The notes below the pieces were generated by a model, which was given only the letters and a program-made list of their open reading frames with translations, had not been told where the DNA came from and searched no databases. From Lactarius indigo (taxonomy: Eukaryota > Basidiomycota > Agaricomycetes > Russulales > Russulaceae), in the NCBI GenBank assembly GCA_025766275.1, contig JAFKAC010000001.1, positions 62,001 through 126,000 of the forward strand: a stretch of 64,000 nt of DNA, read 5' to 3'. Position 1 is the stretch's first letter; each line of letters opens with the position of its first letter. Positions 11,914 to 22,391 of the stretch are shown in pieces. The translations under genes and the position numbers were made by a program.

Positions 11914-13530
11914 TCACGCTGTAGCCTCCACGGCCGCCGCGGCGTCTGTCTCCGCAGGAGTCTCAGTCTGCTTCTCTGTCGGCGCTACCGCCACCGTGAC
12001 AGCCTCGTTACGGCGCCGGGCAGCAGCGACAACATCGAGCACGCCGGCGAGTCCCGCGCGCCACCCCGCGAGGCGCTTGACCAACAGCGCCCACTCTTGC
12101 GGACCGAATACACGTGCGGCGGCGCGTGTCACCCGCAATGTCTGCGCAGGCTGCGCGAGCTTAGCGGTTAACAACCCGGCGCGGATTGCTTGGTTTATAA
12201 TAACGTTCATTCAAAAGTATCCAAGGGGGGAGGAGAAGGCTCACCGTCGATGACCCAGCGCTCGACTTGAGTCGCGGGCACCTGCAGCGCAGTGGCTACT
12301 TGCGCGTAGGGCAGGTCCTGCCCGATATTTTGGAAACCGAGGTCGGCGAGGGCGAGCAGGCGGATTTTGCGCTCGAGCTGCGCGCCGTCCAAACCTGCAT
12401 TTTTCACTGTCATTAGAGAACCGCGCGTTTGATATGAGACACGTACTGAATTCCCCGGCGGTGCTTGCGTGCGTGTTCTGCCAGGCATGCAGCTCGTCCG
12501 GCCCGCTACTGAGGAATATCCGGAGAAGCGCGAAGAGCGGGTGCGCCTGCGCGGCGAGGACTGCGTCGAGCTTGAAGAGCGGGTCAAAGTCGAAGATGGT
12601 CGGGTCGGAGAGGGCAGTGGCGATTGCGTCGAGCGCGACGAGCCGTGTCGCCTGCGATGTGGGGTCTAGCGAGCGGACATGCGCGAGCTTGTAGTGGTAG
12701 GCCGTGTCTCTGCACATGGACCACGTCAGCAGGTGAAGCGGGAGACAGAGGCGGGGGACGTACCGCTGGCCTGCTTTGGAAAAGACGTCGACGAGGCGCT
12801 CTAAGAATGTGCTCTTCTCTGACGGCGTGATCTCCCACTCCTTTATCCACTGCTCGACGTCGGTACGGGAGACTTGCAGCACGTGCAACTCGTCGTTTGT
12901 GCTGGCGAGGTCTAGGAGCGCGTTGTAGACCGGGAGACGGAGGGCAGATTGTCGTGGGAGCGTGTTGAAGAAGTTTGTCAAACTTTAGTGGGTAGGCAAT
13001 GAGGTCTATGAGGTATCATAGCAAGGCGGAGACGCACATGCGGTACTTGATCGCAGGCTCTGCGGACGCGGATGTGACGATAGGCAAGAGGTCAGTCACA
13101 TGCTTTTTTGTTTCTGGAGAATCGATAGGCCATAGATTTAATAGATGGGCGTATAGGAGATTGAAGAATCCTTCGATCTCTGTTGGGAGATGGTGGTGAG
13201 ACGAGAGTGTCGAGGGTGAAAAAGTTGGCACGCACCGCGGTCAGTACCCTCGCCTAGCCCCTTGACGTCCCCAAATACGACAGATAATACCTCTCTTCTC
13301 CGTGAAACATCATCAGATAGAGGCGTCTGACCCTCTTCGACCTCGAGTTTCTGTCGAATCGATTGGACATAAGGTGCACGTTCCGGTTCTGGTCTGCTCA
13401 ATGAGATGTACCCCGCAAGCTCGGCGATCTACGCTTCGCCATGAATTAGGTACAGGGAGACTATATATCCACGCACTTGGTCTTCGAAAGTACCCTCCGC
13501 AAAAATTGCGATGGCGTCTGTTTTTGCCAT
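11914..13530 (-). CDS. EIF3M: Eukaryotic translation initiation factor 3 subunit M
   Basis: Seven exons (13530-13477, 13428-13236, 13179-13038, 12982-12764, 12709-12447, 12394-12245, 12188-11914) give 1296 nt, 431 residues, the usual size of fungal eIF3m. The N-terminus MAKTDAIAIFAEGTFEDQ, the block EIEGFFNLLYAHL, and the PCI-domain end are typical: a winged-helix segment with ERWVIDAIRAGLLTAKLAQ, then FGPQEWALLVKRLAGW. eIF3m is a PCI subunit of the eIF3 complex, which recruits the 40S ribosome to mRNA in the cytoplasm. Introns are 48, 56, 55, 54, 52 and 56 nt, and every junction was checked for phase. A housekeeping gene here shows that the left part of the window is euchromatic host sequence. 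Confidence 0.95.
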
Positions 13531-14185
13531 TTTTTGTTGCGGTTGCGGGTGACAGCAATCTTCAGTGAGAGAATCTCATCTCGACACAACAATGCCAAAC
13601 AATGCCGTCTTCATCCCGCCAATCACAGCATATAGTATACAGTTTCCGTTGTGTCGATTCTTGACCAACTTCTGTGCCCTGGACAATTGGCCTCTCTCAG
13701 ACAGTGACTCCTGTGAATGTCTCAGACATTATTACAGCCATGACAGAGTCCAAAACGTAAGATCGTCTCCAGGTCTGAGGTTCCGAGTCGGCGGCGTCTT
13801 TGTCTGTACGGCCCATGGTAGGACCTAGACCATGATGTCTTCAAGAGAACCAAACGGAGATACTACTGACGCCATTGCAGGGCCAATCGACAACGCTGCT
13901 GTCAATATTATACGTCGTCGTTTTTTGTGACAATGTCCAGCTGCTAGGGAACAATCACATGGATAGGAGACGTCTTCACGTCAGGTTCACCTCCTTTGTT
14001 TTTTCCGTCCAACACTTACGGAAGCGCAGAAAAAAACGACTGGGAATCGAGCGCCCGCGGCTCGACGGTTGGTCTCTTGTATTGCCTAGTGGTACTTTTG
14101 CTATTTTACTACTAGCCAAGGGGTGGTCAATCTTTACTCATTCCACCCCACTATTACATTGTGATCTCCATAACCATATTCTTCA
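13531..14185. promoter_or_regulatory. Shared divergent promoter region, eIF3m / DUF6535
   Basis: These 655 bp separate the two outward-facing start codons at 13530 (minus) and 14186 (plus) and must contain both core promoters. The plus-strand frames inside (13565-13828, 13875-14189) show no homology. No specific element could be assigned by eye. Confidence 0.45.
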
Positions 14186-16898
14186 ATGACACGAACTCCT
14201 CCCGAAAATATCAGCGTACCAGAAGCAGGTACACCCCCAGGCACAAGTACCTTAATCCTATTTGGCTCTATTCTCACCGTTCTTACCTACCAATGCCGCT
14301 TCCGTAGGTGGCCACCAGTATCCGCCCCAGTCTACACCGACTCAATCGCCGCGGGGAGCGTCTGACTTTGTCGACGGGTCCGGTCCTATTTTTTCTATGT
14401 ATTTGGATATGGCTTTGGCAGAAGACAAGAAGATGGCCGAAAACTGGAAAGAGGACGCCGATGGAATCCTTATATTTGTGGGTCTCTATCTCCTAATCCC
14501 GTGCCTTTCGCTCACTCAACAGTAATAGACCGGTTTATTCTCTGCCGCTGTCGCGTCGTTGATCTCGGTGTCCATTCAGGACATTCGACCAAACGCACAG
14601 GACTCCTCCAACTTCTACCTTGCCAACATCTATCAGGCCGTTGCCGACCCAAATCGAACAAATATTCCAAGTTCTCTCCCTTCTTCCCCGCCCACATTCT
14701 CCGCACCAAAAATCGCCGTTTGGGTGAACACACTTTGGTTCTTGAGCTTGGTGATCAGTCTTACCTGCGCTCTGCTCGCGACGTTGCTACAGCAATGGGC
14801 ACGACGATACCTCAAGGTCACCCAGCTACGTTGCAGTCTACATAAACGAGCGCGGATCCGTGCATTCTTTGCCGAAGGCGTCGACAAGTTTCTTCTTCCG
14901 TGGGCCGTAGAAGCATTGCCCACGCTTCTCCACGTTTCCCTGTTTCTGTTCTTTGTCGGCCTAGTCATGTTCCTATCCAGCGTCAACCGCACCATTTTCA
15001 GTTTGGTGCTGGCGTGGGTTTGCGGTGGCACAGTTTTCTACGCATGCATCACGATCATGCCGATCTTCTGTCACGACAGCCCATACCACACCCCCCTCTT
15101 ATTGGCAATGTGGCACATTGTCACTGGGATGTCATTTGTCGCATTTCGAGCTATTCGGAGGGTTACACGTCGTGGTAGTGGAGCCTTCGCTCTCTTTCGT
15201 CGTTGGGAGGAGGGTTGTCGCAAATTGGTTATGCAGGGCATGCAGAAGACAACCGAGGAAACTGCTCTTAACGCATCGTCGGCGATTGATTCTCGCGCGT
15301 TTATGTGGACATTCGAAATCTTGGACGAAGACAAAGAACTGGAGCGCTTCTTTTCCGGCTTACCTGGCTTCCGCACCTCAGAAGTTATCAGCGACCCCTT
15401 GCTCAGTCTCAACTTAGAGGAACTGGAGAAGCTTTCAACGGGATTGATAGGGCTGTTCAACCGCACATTCTCATCCCATTTACTCTCTGATCGCGACAAA
15501 AAGCGGAGAGCGATAATATGCGCCAAGGCTATCGATCCAATATACACTCACAAGGCACTGATAATCCTTGACAAAATTTTGTTCGACTACCGACAGAGCA
15601 GTCTGCTCCCCGAAATCGTGCGGATTGTGAGGGACTGGAGCAATATCGGGGACCCAATTACCGTTGCGTTTGCAGAAGCTATAGTCTCCAAAATTCTCGC
15701 ACTGGCGCCACAGCGCGATGACTCCTGGTTTAATTTCGCCTCCAATGAACTGGGCGTCCCAGAAACTGTCCTCCGAGACTACAGCAGCAAGGGTGACAGC
15801 CTGTCACTTGCCATCTTGATTCACATCACTCGCCAGCAATTTAGCCATTACCGGATTTCGTCCTACCGAAGGGACAAATTCCCGGAGATTCTAAACGCAG
15901 CTTCCAAATTCGATGTACAAAATACGTTACCCGAACTGCAGCACGAGTTCTGTGCCCTCTGGGATCAAATCGTTCTCAAAGCGCAGCGTGACCGCAACGA
16001 TCCGACGATCGCGAGGTCTGTCCTGGCACCGATTCGCAACCTTTACCGAGCTCTACATCGAGGTACTAATGCAGCCCCGACAAGATTCTCCGCAATCACT
16101 AGCGACCGGGCCAGGATTCTGTCTGACCCAGCCTTGTATCCATTGTGCGATGTCCCTGGTCATCATCCGGGCGCGTCGCCTCACATTCACGATGATTCCT
16201 CGTCTACGACTCTTACTTGCGCTACCCCCCCACATGACAATGCTGCTCTTCCCCCTACTTCTCCTGTCTGTCCCAATGCGCCTTCCTCGTCCGAGCCTGC
16301 CTCACTTCATGTCGACAAAAGCCTTCCCGTTCCCGTCACCTCAGATATAACAGTGCCCTACCCCAAAACTTCCCCGTCCGCCCCTCCTCCCACCTCTGCT
16401 TCCGGTCCCGCTGCCGTTTCCCCCCAGCACAACGTAGATCCCCTGACGCCTTCCTGTGCACCAAACCTCCCGTCTTTGGCTTCTTTTAATCCAGCTCTTG
16501 ACAATATACTTCCTATAGGCCATTCACATCCGTCCATGACCCAATCCGACCTCTCACCATCTCGCCTAGTGGAATCTCATCGCTCGATAATAATCGCCAC
16601 TGCTCCCTGCGCTCCTCCAGGGCCGACATCTGCACCTGATCTAGGAGCTGCTGCCGGGGGCGATGGTAGCAAGGAGCCTGGTTTGCCCGAGGAAAAGGAC
16701 GCAATTGACCCCCCCTCGGTGATTCGCGCAGTCCACGCAATCACTAGGGCTACCCCAGATTTTCCACCACAATCCCCGTTATTGTCGTCGATTACTGACT
16801 CTGGCGTAGTCATTGCGTGTCGTTCACTGCAGGAGCAAATTTATAAGCCTACAGATCATCCTTCGCACCCTTCGCATTGCTCATATGATATTGTTTGA
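14186..16898 (+). CDS. DUF6535 domain multi-pass membrane protein
   Basis: Three exons (14186-14228, 14308-14477, 14529-16898) give 2583 nt, 860 residues. The DUF6535 core is clear: MALAEDKKMAENWKEDADG, then GILIF/TGLFSAAVASLISVSIQ spanning intron 2, then NFYLANIYQ. Hydrophobic segments lie at about residues 72-88, 133-158, 197-220 and 225-250, suggesting four membrane helices. The motif LLQQWARRYL follows the second helix. The last 300 residues are Ser/Pro/Ala-rich low complexity and probably disordered. The family is greatly expanded in Agaricomycetes and has no established function. The first intron (79 nt) is longer than its neighbours. The start at 14186 is chosen because it is the only ATG reaching the core through a good donor and acceptor. 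Confidence 0.85.
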
Positions 16899-18740
16899 CG
16901 CGTCCGAGTCTCCCAATCTTTTAGATGTCTCTGTACGATAGGATATACCTTCCTGTTGGGTTTTTGATATCTGCGTGTTCATACTGTTACAATTTAATAC
17001 CTTCTCATGTCGTGTATATACCGACCCATTACGCGGTGCTAATAATATGGCGAAAAATGCGTAAACTCAAGTAAAGCAAGGAAACACCTCAACCGTCCCT
17101 TGCCGCGCGGACTGGTGAGCGTACCTGGCTGTGACGCAGAAACTTCTGCATCCACCTGGGTACCGACCTCTATTTCTACAGCACTGTAGCTTTTGCGAAA
17201 ACCGGCTGCTTGGTTCTCTTGTCAAGAGCGGCGGCGAAGTCATCATGGAAACCACCTAGGTAGCGTCGATTGAAACGAAAAAGAAGTCGCAGGAGGGAAG
17301 TATGAAGTTACATGATACTCTTAAAGGATGCTCTTACAGTTTACCTAGTAGATTAGCAAGTGCAAGTTCCAGTGTTCCCAGTTCCAGTGGCGAGCATAGT
17401 CGTTGCGCGGGTGCCAGTGGCACGTGCTCATTCCTTTTCCTCTGTGCCGCCAACTGTCCACCCATATTCTCAGCCGGTTCAAAGAACCATGTCTTTTTAT
17501 TTCTCCCGCCCGCTGCACCCTGATGTATTGAAAACACCAAAAGGTCGACGAAACAGCGTTTTTTCACCCTTCACTCTTTGGCGCATCTCGGGTTTTTCTC
17601 ACCCGAACGTCGTGACCTCGTCTCGGACACAAACATCTGTTTTCATTCGATCGAGAAGCACTTCGTGCTTCCGCCTAGTCTCTACCAGCCCCTCGCTCAT
17701 CTATCTAGTCATTCGTCTCCATGTACATGCACTTTCCATTTCTCGCTACTCCCCGTATACCTCCAACGATCTAGAAATACTACGCGTTTGTTCAGCTTCC
17801 TCTCTCCCCGTGCCTTTGCACCAGTCTCTTCCCCCGGTTTCCCGGGCCGCGCTTCCTCAACCAGCGCCACACGGGCATGCTCCCACGGAAAGCCAAGGTA
17901 AGCGATTCGCAAAGAATGGCATATATGCTAAGTAAGTGTGGATCACGGGCACTCGAGCGGTTCTACTACCCAGTGAAGAAGGCCGGTGCAAGGGTTGGGG
18001 TGGAAGAGTGAGAGCTTTTTCGAGGGACCGCTTGGCCGCACATTCTCGTCCGATTTGTTTCCAGAACCTGTCAAAGGCCGACGAGCCAAATTCTGCGCAA
18101 AAAGCCCTTGATCCGGCAGAAATTTCTTATACACATTTATACATCCTCCATAGAGTCGTGTCTCAAGACCGATATAGGGGACTGCAAACCACCAAATTTG
18201 GCTGTGTCATGAGAAGTTGAGACGATGACGGAGACCAAAAAAACTCCGTTGGTTGTACAAGCTGTTGGAGTGTTCAGCCCCAGCTAGAAATCGGTTGAAT
18301 GAGATGGAATTATGTAAATTCTAACAGATCATTTGGATATATTTGACCCGCTTATAAAATCTGAACTGAGCTTCGTTTTTTTCGAGTCAGGTAAAAAAAA
18401 TCTAGAATGCTATCAAATTGTTTTATGGCATTTTATCTGATTCGAAAATATAGTTACATGATTCCTGAATGAGATCGAATCCCATCGAATCATATATCGC
18501 AGTGCATATCTAATTGTATCAAATACAGAAAAATGACTTCAAACTGTCGATATCATTTGTTAACAAACGAATCTAATCGAATTACAAGTTGTTTTATGTA
18601 TCTAACTGTTTCGAATCACCTAAGAACCGTCAATTGACACCTCGTTGTCCCCTCTCACGCGTGCAAGTCGCACCTTGAGTCGCGCGTTTTTGCCTACAAC
18701 ATAAGATAGGCGTCATGGTCAATAAAACGTTGCCTCTCAC
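16899..18740. other. Long intergenic stretch: CT-rich block and AT-rich block
   Basis: No coherent gene is found. At about 17590-17870 the plus strand is strongly pyrimidine-rich, as in fungal promoters and leaders, and is followed by an ATG at 17877 with seven codons and an AAG|GTAAGC donor. No continuing exon could be traced, so this may be the 5' end of a lost gene. From about 18290 to 18620 the DNA becomes AT-rich with recurring GAATC/ATCGAAT words. Confidence 0.4.
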
Positions 18741-20662
18741 CTATTTGGAGACTGTTGCTTTTGCTGAGGCCTTTGCATCAACCTCCTTCTGCTTGTATGC
18801 CTGTATGCGTGCATAGTATGCACAATTGTAAGCACTACCAAGGTGTGCTGTGAGTGAAAGGACACACTTACCGCCTTGGAACCCGCATCCAGAGTGTCCC
18901 AATATCGGGCAAAGTCCCCTTTGGTCCCTTCAGGGTGGGAAATACACCAGTCCCTAGCACAAATGTTCCTAAAGAACCCGGAATATGTCAAAAGTATGTC
19001 AATGAGTGGTGATTGAGGCGCTGACCTCGCACTCTTGGCACCACCTGGTATCATCTTTTTGTTGCAAGCGTACTTCTTCTCTACCCTCTTTCCATTACCA
19101 GTGGTGGCCGAAGAGGGCAGCGTTGCGCTTGAATCAAGGGTCGGGCCCGACACATTGCCAGTGGTGTGCGGATTCGACGATGTCTCCAGCATGATGGGCG
19201 TGTCTGGGGCGTCAGCGGACATCGGGCTAGATGCCACATGAGTTTCGATGGTTGTGGGTGCAGGCGATGTGACCGGCCCTGGCCCTGGTGACACGGGTTC
19301 GGTGGCTGGAGACGGTGTGAGCGACGCGCCGTCGGTTGCCCCTGTGGCTGGGGACTCTCCAGTGGTACCAGGGTCAAGCGTTGGGAGTGGTGTGACGTCA
19401 GGTACCGTTTCGAATAAGGAAAATCCACTTGCACTCGGATCGTCGAATACGTCTGCGCTGCAACCAATCTCACGTCAGTGGATCGAAACCAGATGATATT
19501 CGTAAGACAGGTACAGCGGATCTATCGGGGTGATCCCCTTGGGCACACTACTGGCGACATTTCTTGCAGACGGTGGCGTCACTGGGGGCTCAGATAAGTC
19601 ATCGCTGCTCGCAAGTCTGGGTTTCTTCGTAGTCGCTTGAACTGTTTCCGCGTCTGCGTCCCCTTCCTCTTTGACTGCTGTGCCGCGCTTCTTGCCAGTG
19701 CCAAGGACGAAATTGCCATACCACTGTGAATATATCGCTGTTGCGACGGCTTGAGATTTCCAGTGACCTTCACAGTAGCGCAGTACTTCGTATTTGACCT
19801 CCATATCGTGGTAATAGTGTTCTTTGATTTCCTTCGATGCGTCCCCCCATCTTTCCGGAGCAGCGTTCCGTGTGTGGAGCCCTCGCCATATCGAGCGTGC
19901 AAATTCCCGAATCTCGGCTGCGACAGCACCGTTGACTGGCGTGCCATCCGCATTCTCGATGTATAGCATCATGACGTTGATCCCTTGGGCGGATCTTGTC
20001 CCGCCTTGACGATTGTTCCCAGGTACCAGATTGGACGAGTCATTTGTGTTATCTAAATGAAACTTCCAGGCCAATCTTGTCCAGAACTTGATGAGGGGGT
20101 AGTCACTTTTCACGAGTGGCTTAATCAGTTGCCGTGTACTTGGGTTAACTGTCTCAGGTGACCCCAACCATGACGACCGCGTTGAATTCAAGTTGTGATC
20201 GGACTCCTGATTGTGGGCCGTCAGATTCTTTGACGTTTCAACGTACGCCTCCAGAACTATCTTATGCGACTTCATGAGCTCCTCATGACTTGCCCTATAC
20301 CATAATATTAGTCAACGTTCTAGAGCTACGAACGTGCGACGAGACAGTGACTCGGACCTCAGACAATTGTAGTCACGTGTGAGTTGCTGGAATAAACACG
20401 CGAGCCTCGAATATGCTGGAGTATCCGACCCCTGTAATGAAACCAGAGTGCCATTAGACTGTCCAGAGATGCCGGGCTGGGAGTGGGATAGAAGCCCTGG
20501 GCCTATATGCGGGGTGATTAGTGCGCTCGTCAGGTCTGGACGTTCGTCGGGTGTGCCAGCAGACGCAAAGTCAATAGAGCTGTTGGAATTTCCCAAAATA
20601 TCTGGGAAACTGAACCCAGATAAATGCTGTGTTGTCGGGAAGGAGAGCGCATTCGATGCCAT
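18741..20662 (-). CDS. Unrecognised protein, 5 exons, possible transposon accessory gene
   Basis: Exons 20662-20358, 20294-19515, 19457-19026, 18968-18872 and 18800-18741 give 1674 nt, 557 residues. Introns are 63, 57, 57 and 71 nt, and all phases agree. The N-terminal 90 residues are Ser/Pro-rich. A central part contains DYPLIKFWTRLAWKFHLDN and a segment with many Trp/Tyr residues (ERWGDASKEIKEHYYHDME). A basic patch (GTGKKRGTA.. and TTKKPRL) resembles a nuclear localisation signal. A long Pro/Thr/Ser linker follows. The C-terminus contains ARNICARDWCISHPEGTKGD.., ending in a Lys/Ala-rich helix. No family is recognised. It lies 440 bp downstream of, and on the same strand as, the tnp2 transposase tail, so it could be a second CACTA gene or simply a host gene. 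Confidence 0.6.
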
Positions 20663-21101
20663 GTTCTTAGTTAAAGAAGAAAGAGATGCCCGAGCCTGAG
20701 AGAGGCGCTGTGTTCTTTTCGACTTCACTGAAACACGACATCGTTGGGGTTGGGGTATCTCACGTGAACAAGCCACAACGAATACCATTAGCTCCCAGTG
20801 TACCTGCGGTGTACTTGCAAATAGTTCAGGCTGTGGCCCAGTCGCTCGTCCTGTTGCGTCTAGCGTTAGGTTTGCCTTTTCGGGAAGGAAGCACTTACCT
20901 TAATTCAGGGATCGCCCGGGCCGACGATTCAGACACTCGGTGTGCCAAATCCGTGTTGCCAAATTTGGCGGTTGCGGTAGCAGGCGTGCGCATGCCTGCT
21001 ACCCCAGCAGCGACCCCACACAACGCAGCACAATGTTTTGAGTATTTACGCTACTTGTGTATGTGTCTACACACGCTATGTACATGTCTCTTATTATTTA
21101 T
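20663..21101. other. Spacer between tnp2 tail and the 557-residue gene, with palindromes
   Basis: It contains a perfect 12-bp palindrome (GCCAAATTTGGC, about 20959-20970) and a 10-bp inverted repeat with an 8-nt spacer (20976-21003, arms GGTAGCAGGC and GCCTGCTACC). The plus-strand frame at 20686-21192 runs into a retrotransposon LTR and is not a gene. The palindromes may be subterminal repeats of the tnp2 element. Confidence 0.4.
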
Positions 21102-21127
21102 TTACTCGTTGTCCCTTGTATTTGCAG
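21102..21127 (-). pseudogene. tnp2 transposase, last 6 codons and stop
   Basis: Removing element E1 and one copy of its target duplication (TGCAG at 21123-21127 and 29559-29563) joins this short piece to the reading frame at 29564. The transposase then ends with six more residues and TAA at 21104-21102. The insertion thus cut the transposase just short of its natural end. Confidence 0.7.
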
Positions 21128-21618
21128 TGTTACATTTCGACTCGGGATCTGCTACCCTTACTGTACCGGTTGCAACTACGGCGGTAAGGTAGATTAGTTG
21201 CGGACTTACTTACGGTGATACGGTAGTGCGATAGGCGATAGGGGGCGATAGCTGACTGATGACCAACGCCACTAGTACAGGTACTAGTAGTATTAGGGTT
21301 CGAGTGATTTCTGCGATACGTTGGACGCTACTATACTGTGACTCATAGCAGCGCTTCTAAGCCTGCTCGACTTGTATTTAAACTGTCTTGCGAAGACCAA
21401 GATACGACATCTTGGTCTTCTTGAATTGTCACTTCTCTTCTCTCCTTCTATCCAACTTCGTATTGAGACCAACGCGTTAGAACCTGTCGGTGTACCTTCG
21501 CGTATTCACTAAGACAGAGACTTGGACCTTCGCGTCTTCAAGTAGAACTCAGAATCATATCGCTAAGTCGTTACCGCCATTCGAGCTCAAGTCGAGCTAA
21601 CGTCGTGACGGTGTAACA
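21128..21618 (+). repeat. E1 5' LTR with TATA box and TSS hairpin
   Basis: It starts TGTTACATTTCG and ends GGTGTAACA. A TATA-like TATTTAAA sits at 21375-21382. About 34 bp further is an inverted repeat (arms 21393-21403 and 21409-21419) whose right arm ATCTTGGTCTT is the presumed RNA 5' end. The leader from there to the LTR end contains no ATG. Confidence 0.93.
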
Positions 21619-21620
21619 TT

Positions 21621-21631
21621 AAGACCAAGAT
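21621..21631 (+). promoter_or_regulatory. E1 self-priming primer-binding site
   Basis: AAGACCAAGAT begins 2 nt after the 5' LTR and is the exact reverse complement of the presumed first 11 nt of the transcript (21409-21419). No tRNA-like PBS is present. This arrangement is that of Tf1-type self-primed elements. Confidence 0.75.
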
Positions 21632-21775
21632 ACCATCGTGGCCGTAACAACCAGAGATCAGTGGACGAGCTTTCGTCCGTACTCAATCCCAAGAAGGGGA
21701 GAACGAAACGTCCCTACGCGCTTTTTACAAGCCGCCAGTTGGAGGGAAAGACAAGAAGAAACCGGGTACTTCGTA

Positions 21776-22391
21776 TGATGAACAGCATAGACAGAACCAG
21801 TACTCACAGAGGCAAAGAGTCTGTGGTGAGATACTAGTGGCAAGCTGGTTAGCAGCAGAGGGGAATGTCAAGCAGTGAGGCAGAGGGTGTCTGGCACACA
21901 ACAGTGAGGGAACTGATGTTGGTATTACAGAGGAGGAGACATACCTGGCACACAACAGTGAGGGAACTGATGTGGACCAGGAGCGTACAAGCACTACTAC
22001 TTATACTGTACAGAGGTGTGACACTAGTACAAGAGTGGTAACGTAGAGTCACAGAATACAAGGAGCGTTGTTCTACATACAGGACAAAAGGAGTGTATGA
22101 AAAGAGAACAAGGCGACTAGAACAAAGAGAGTCCAGACAAAGATGATATCATAATGACATCATAATAAAGATAAGAACTAAAGAAGAACAAAGGACTGAG
22201 TACAATGAAGTGTCCGGAGCGTTCTACATGATGTCATAGTACATGATGTCATACATGACGCAATGATCAGCGCTAGATTGTACAGATCAAATGTAAGTAA
22301 TCTACAAGTCCAATTAATCTAATCTAAAGCAGTCCATGCTGCAAGTCCGGTCCGTATGAGCCGCTAAGTGCGCAAGGGTCACTTATCAACA
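21776..22391. mobile_element. Solo Ty1/copia LTR inside E1 gag
   Basis: These 616 bp with TGATGAAC..ATCAACA ends are homologous to the LTRs of C1 and closest to that of C2. The flanking duplication TCGTA occurs at 21771-21775 and 22392-22396. No internal copia sequence is present, so this is the product of LTR-LTR recombination. It must have inserted after E1. Confidence 0.93.

Noticed and set aside
17360..17935. 191-codon plus-strand frame
   Set aside because: The translation is low-complexity from pyrimidine-rich DNA, typical of a promoter or leader, and no downstream exons could be found.
20686..21192. 168-codon plus-strand frame
   Set aside because: It crosses the tnp2 tail and ends inside the E1 LTR; it is antisense to the better-supported transposase exon.
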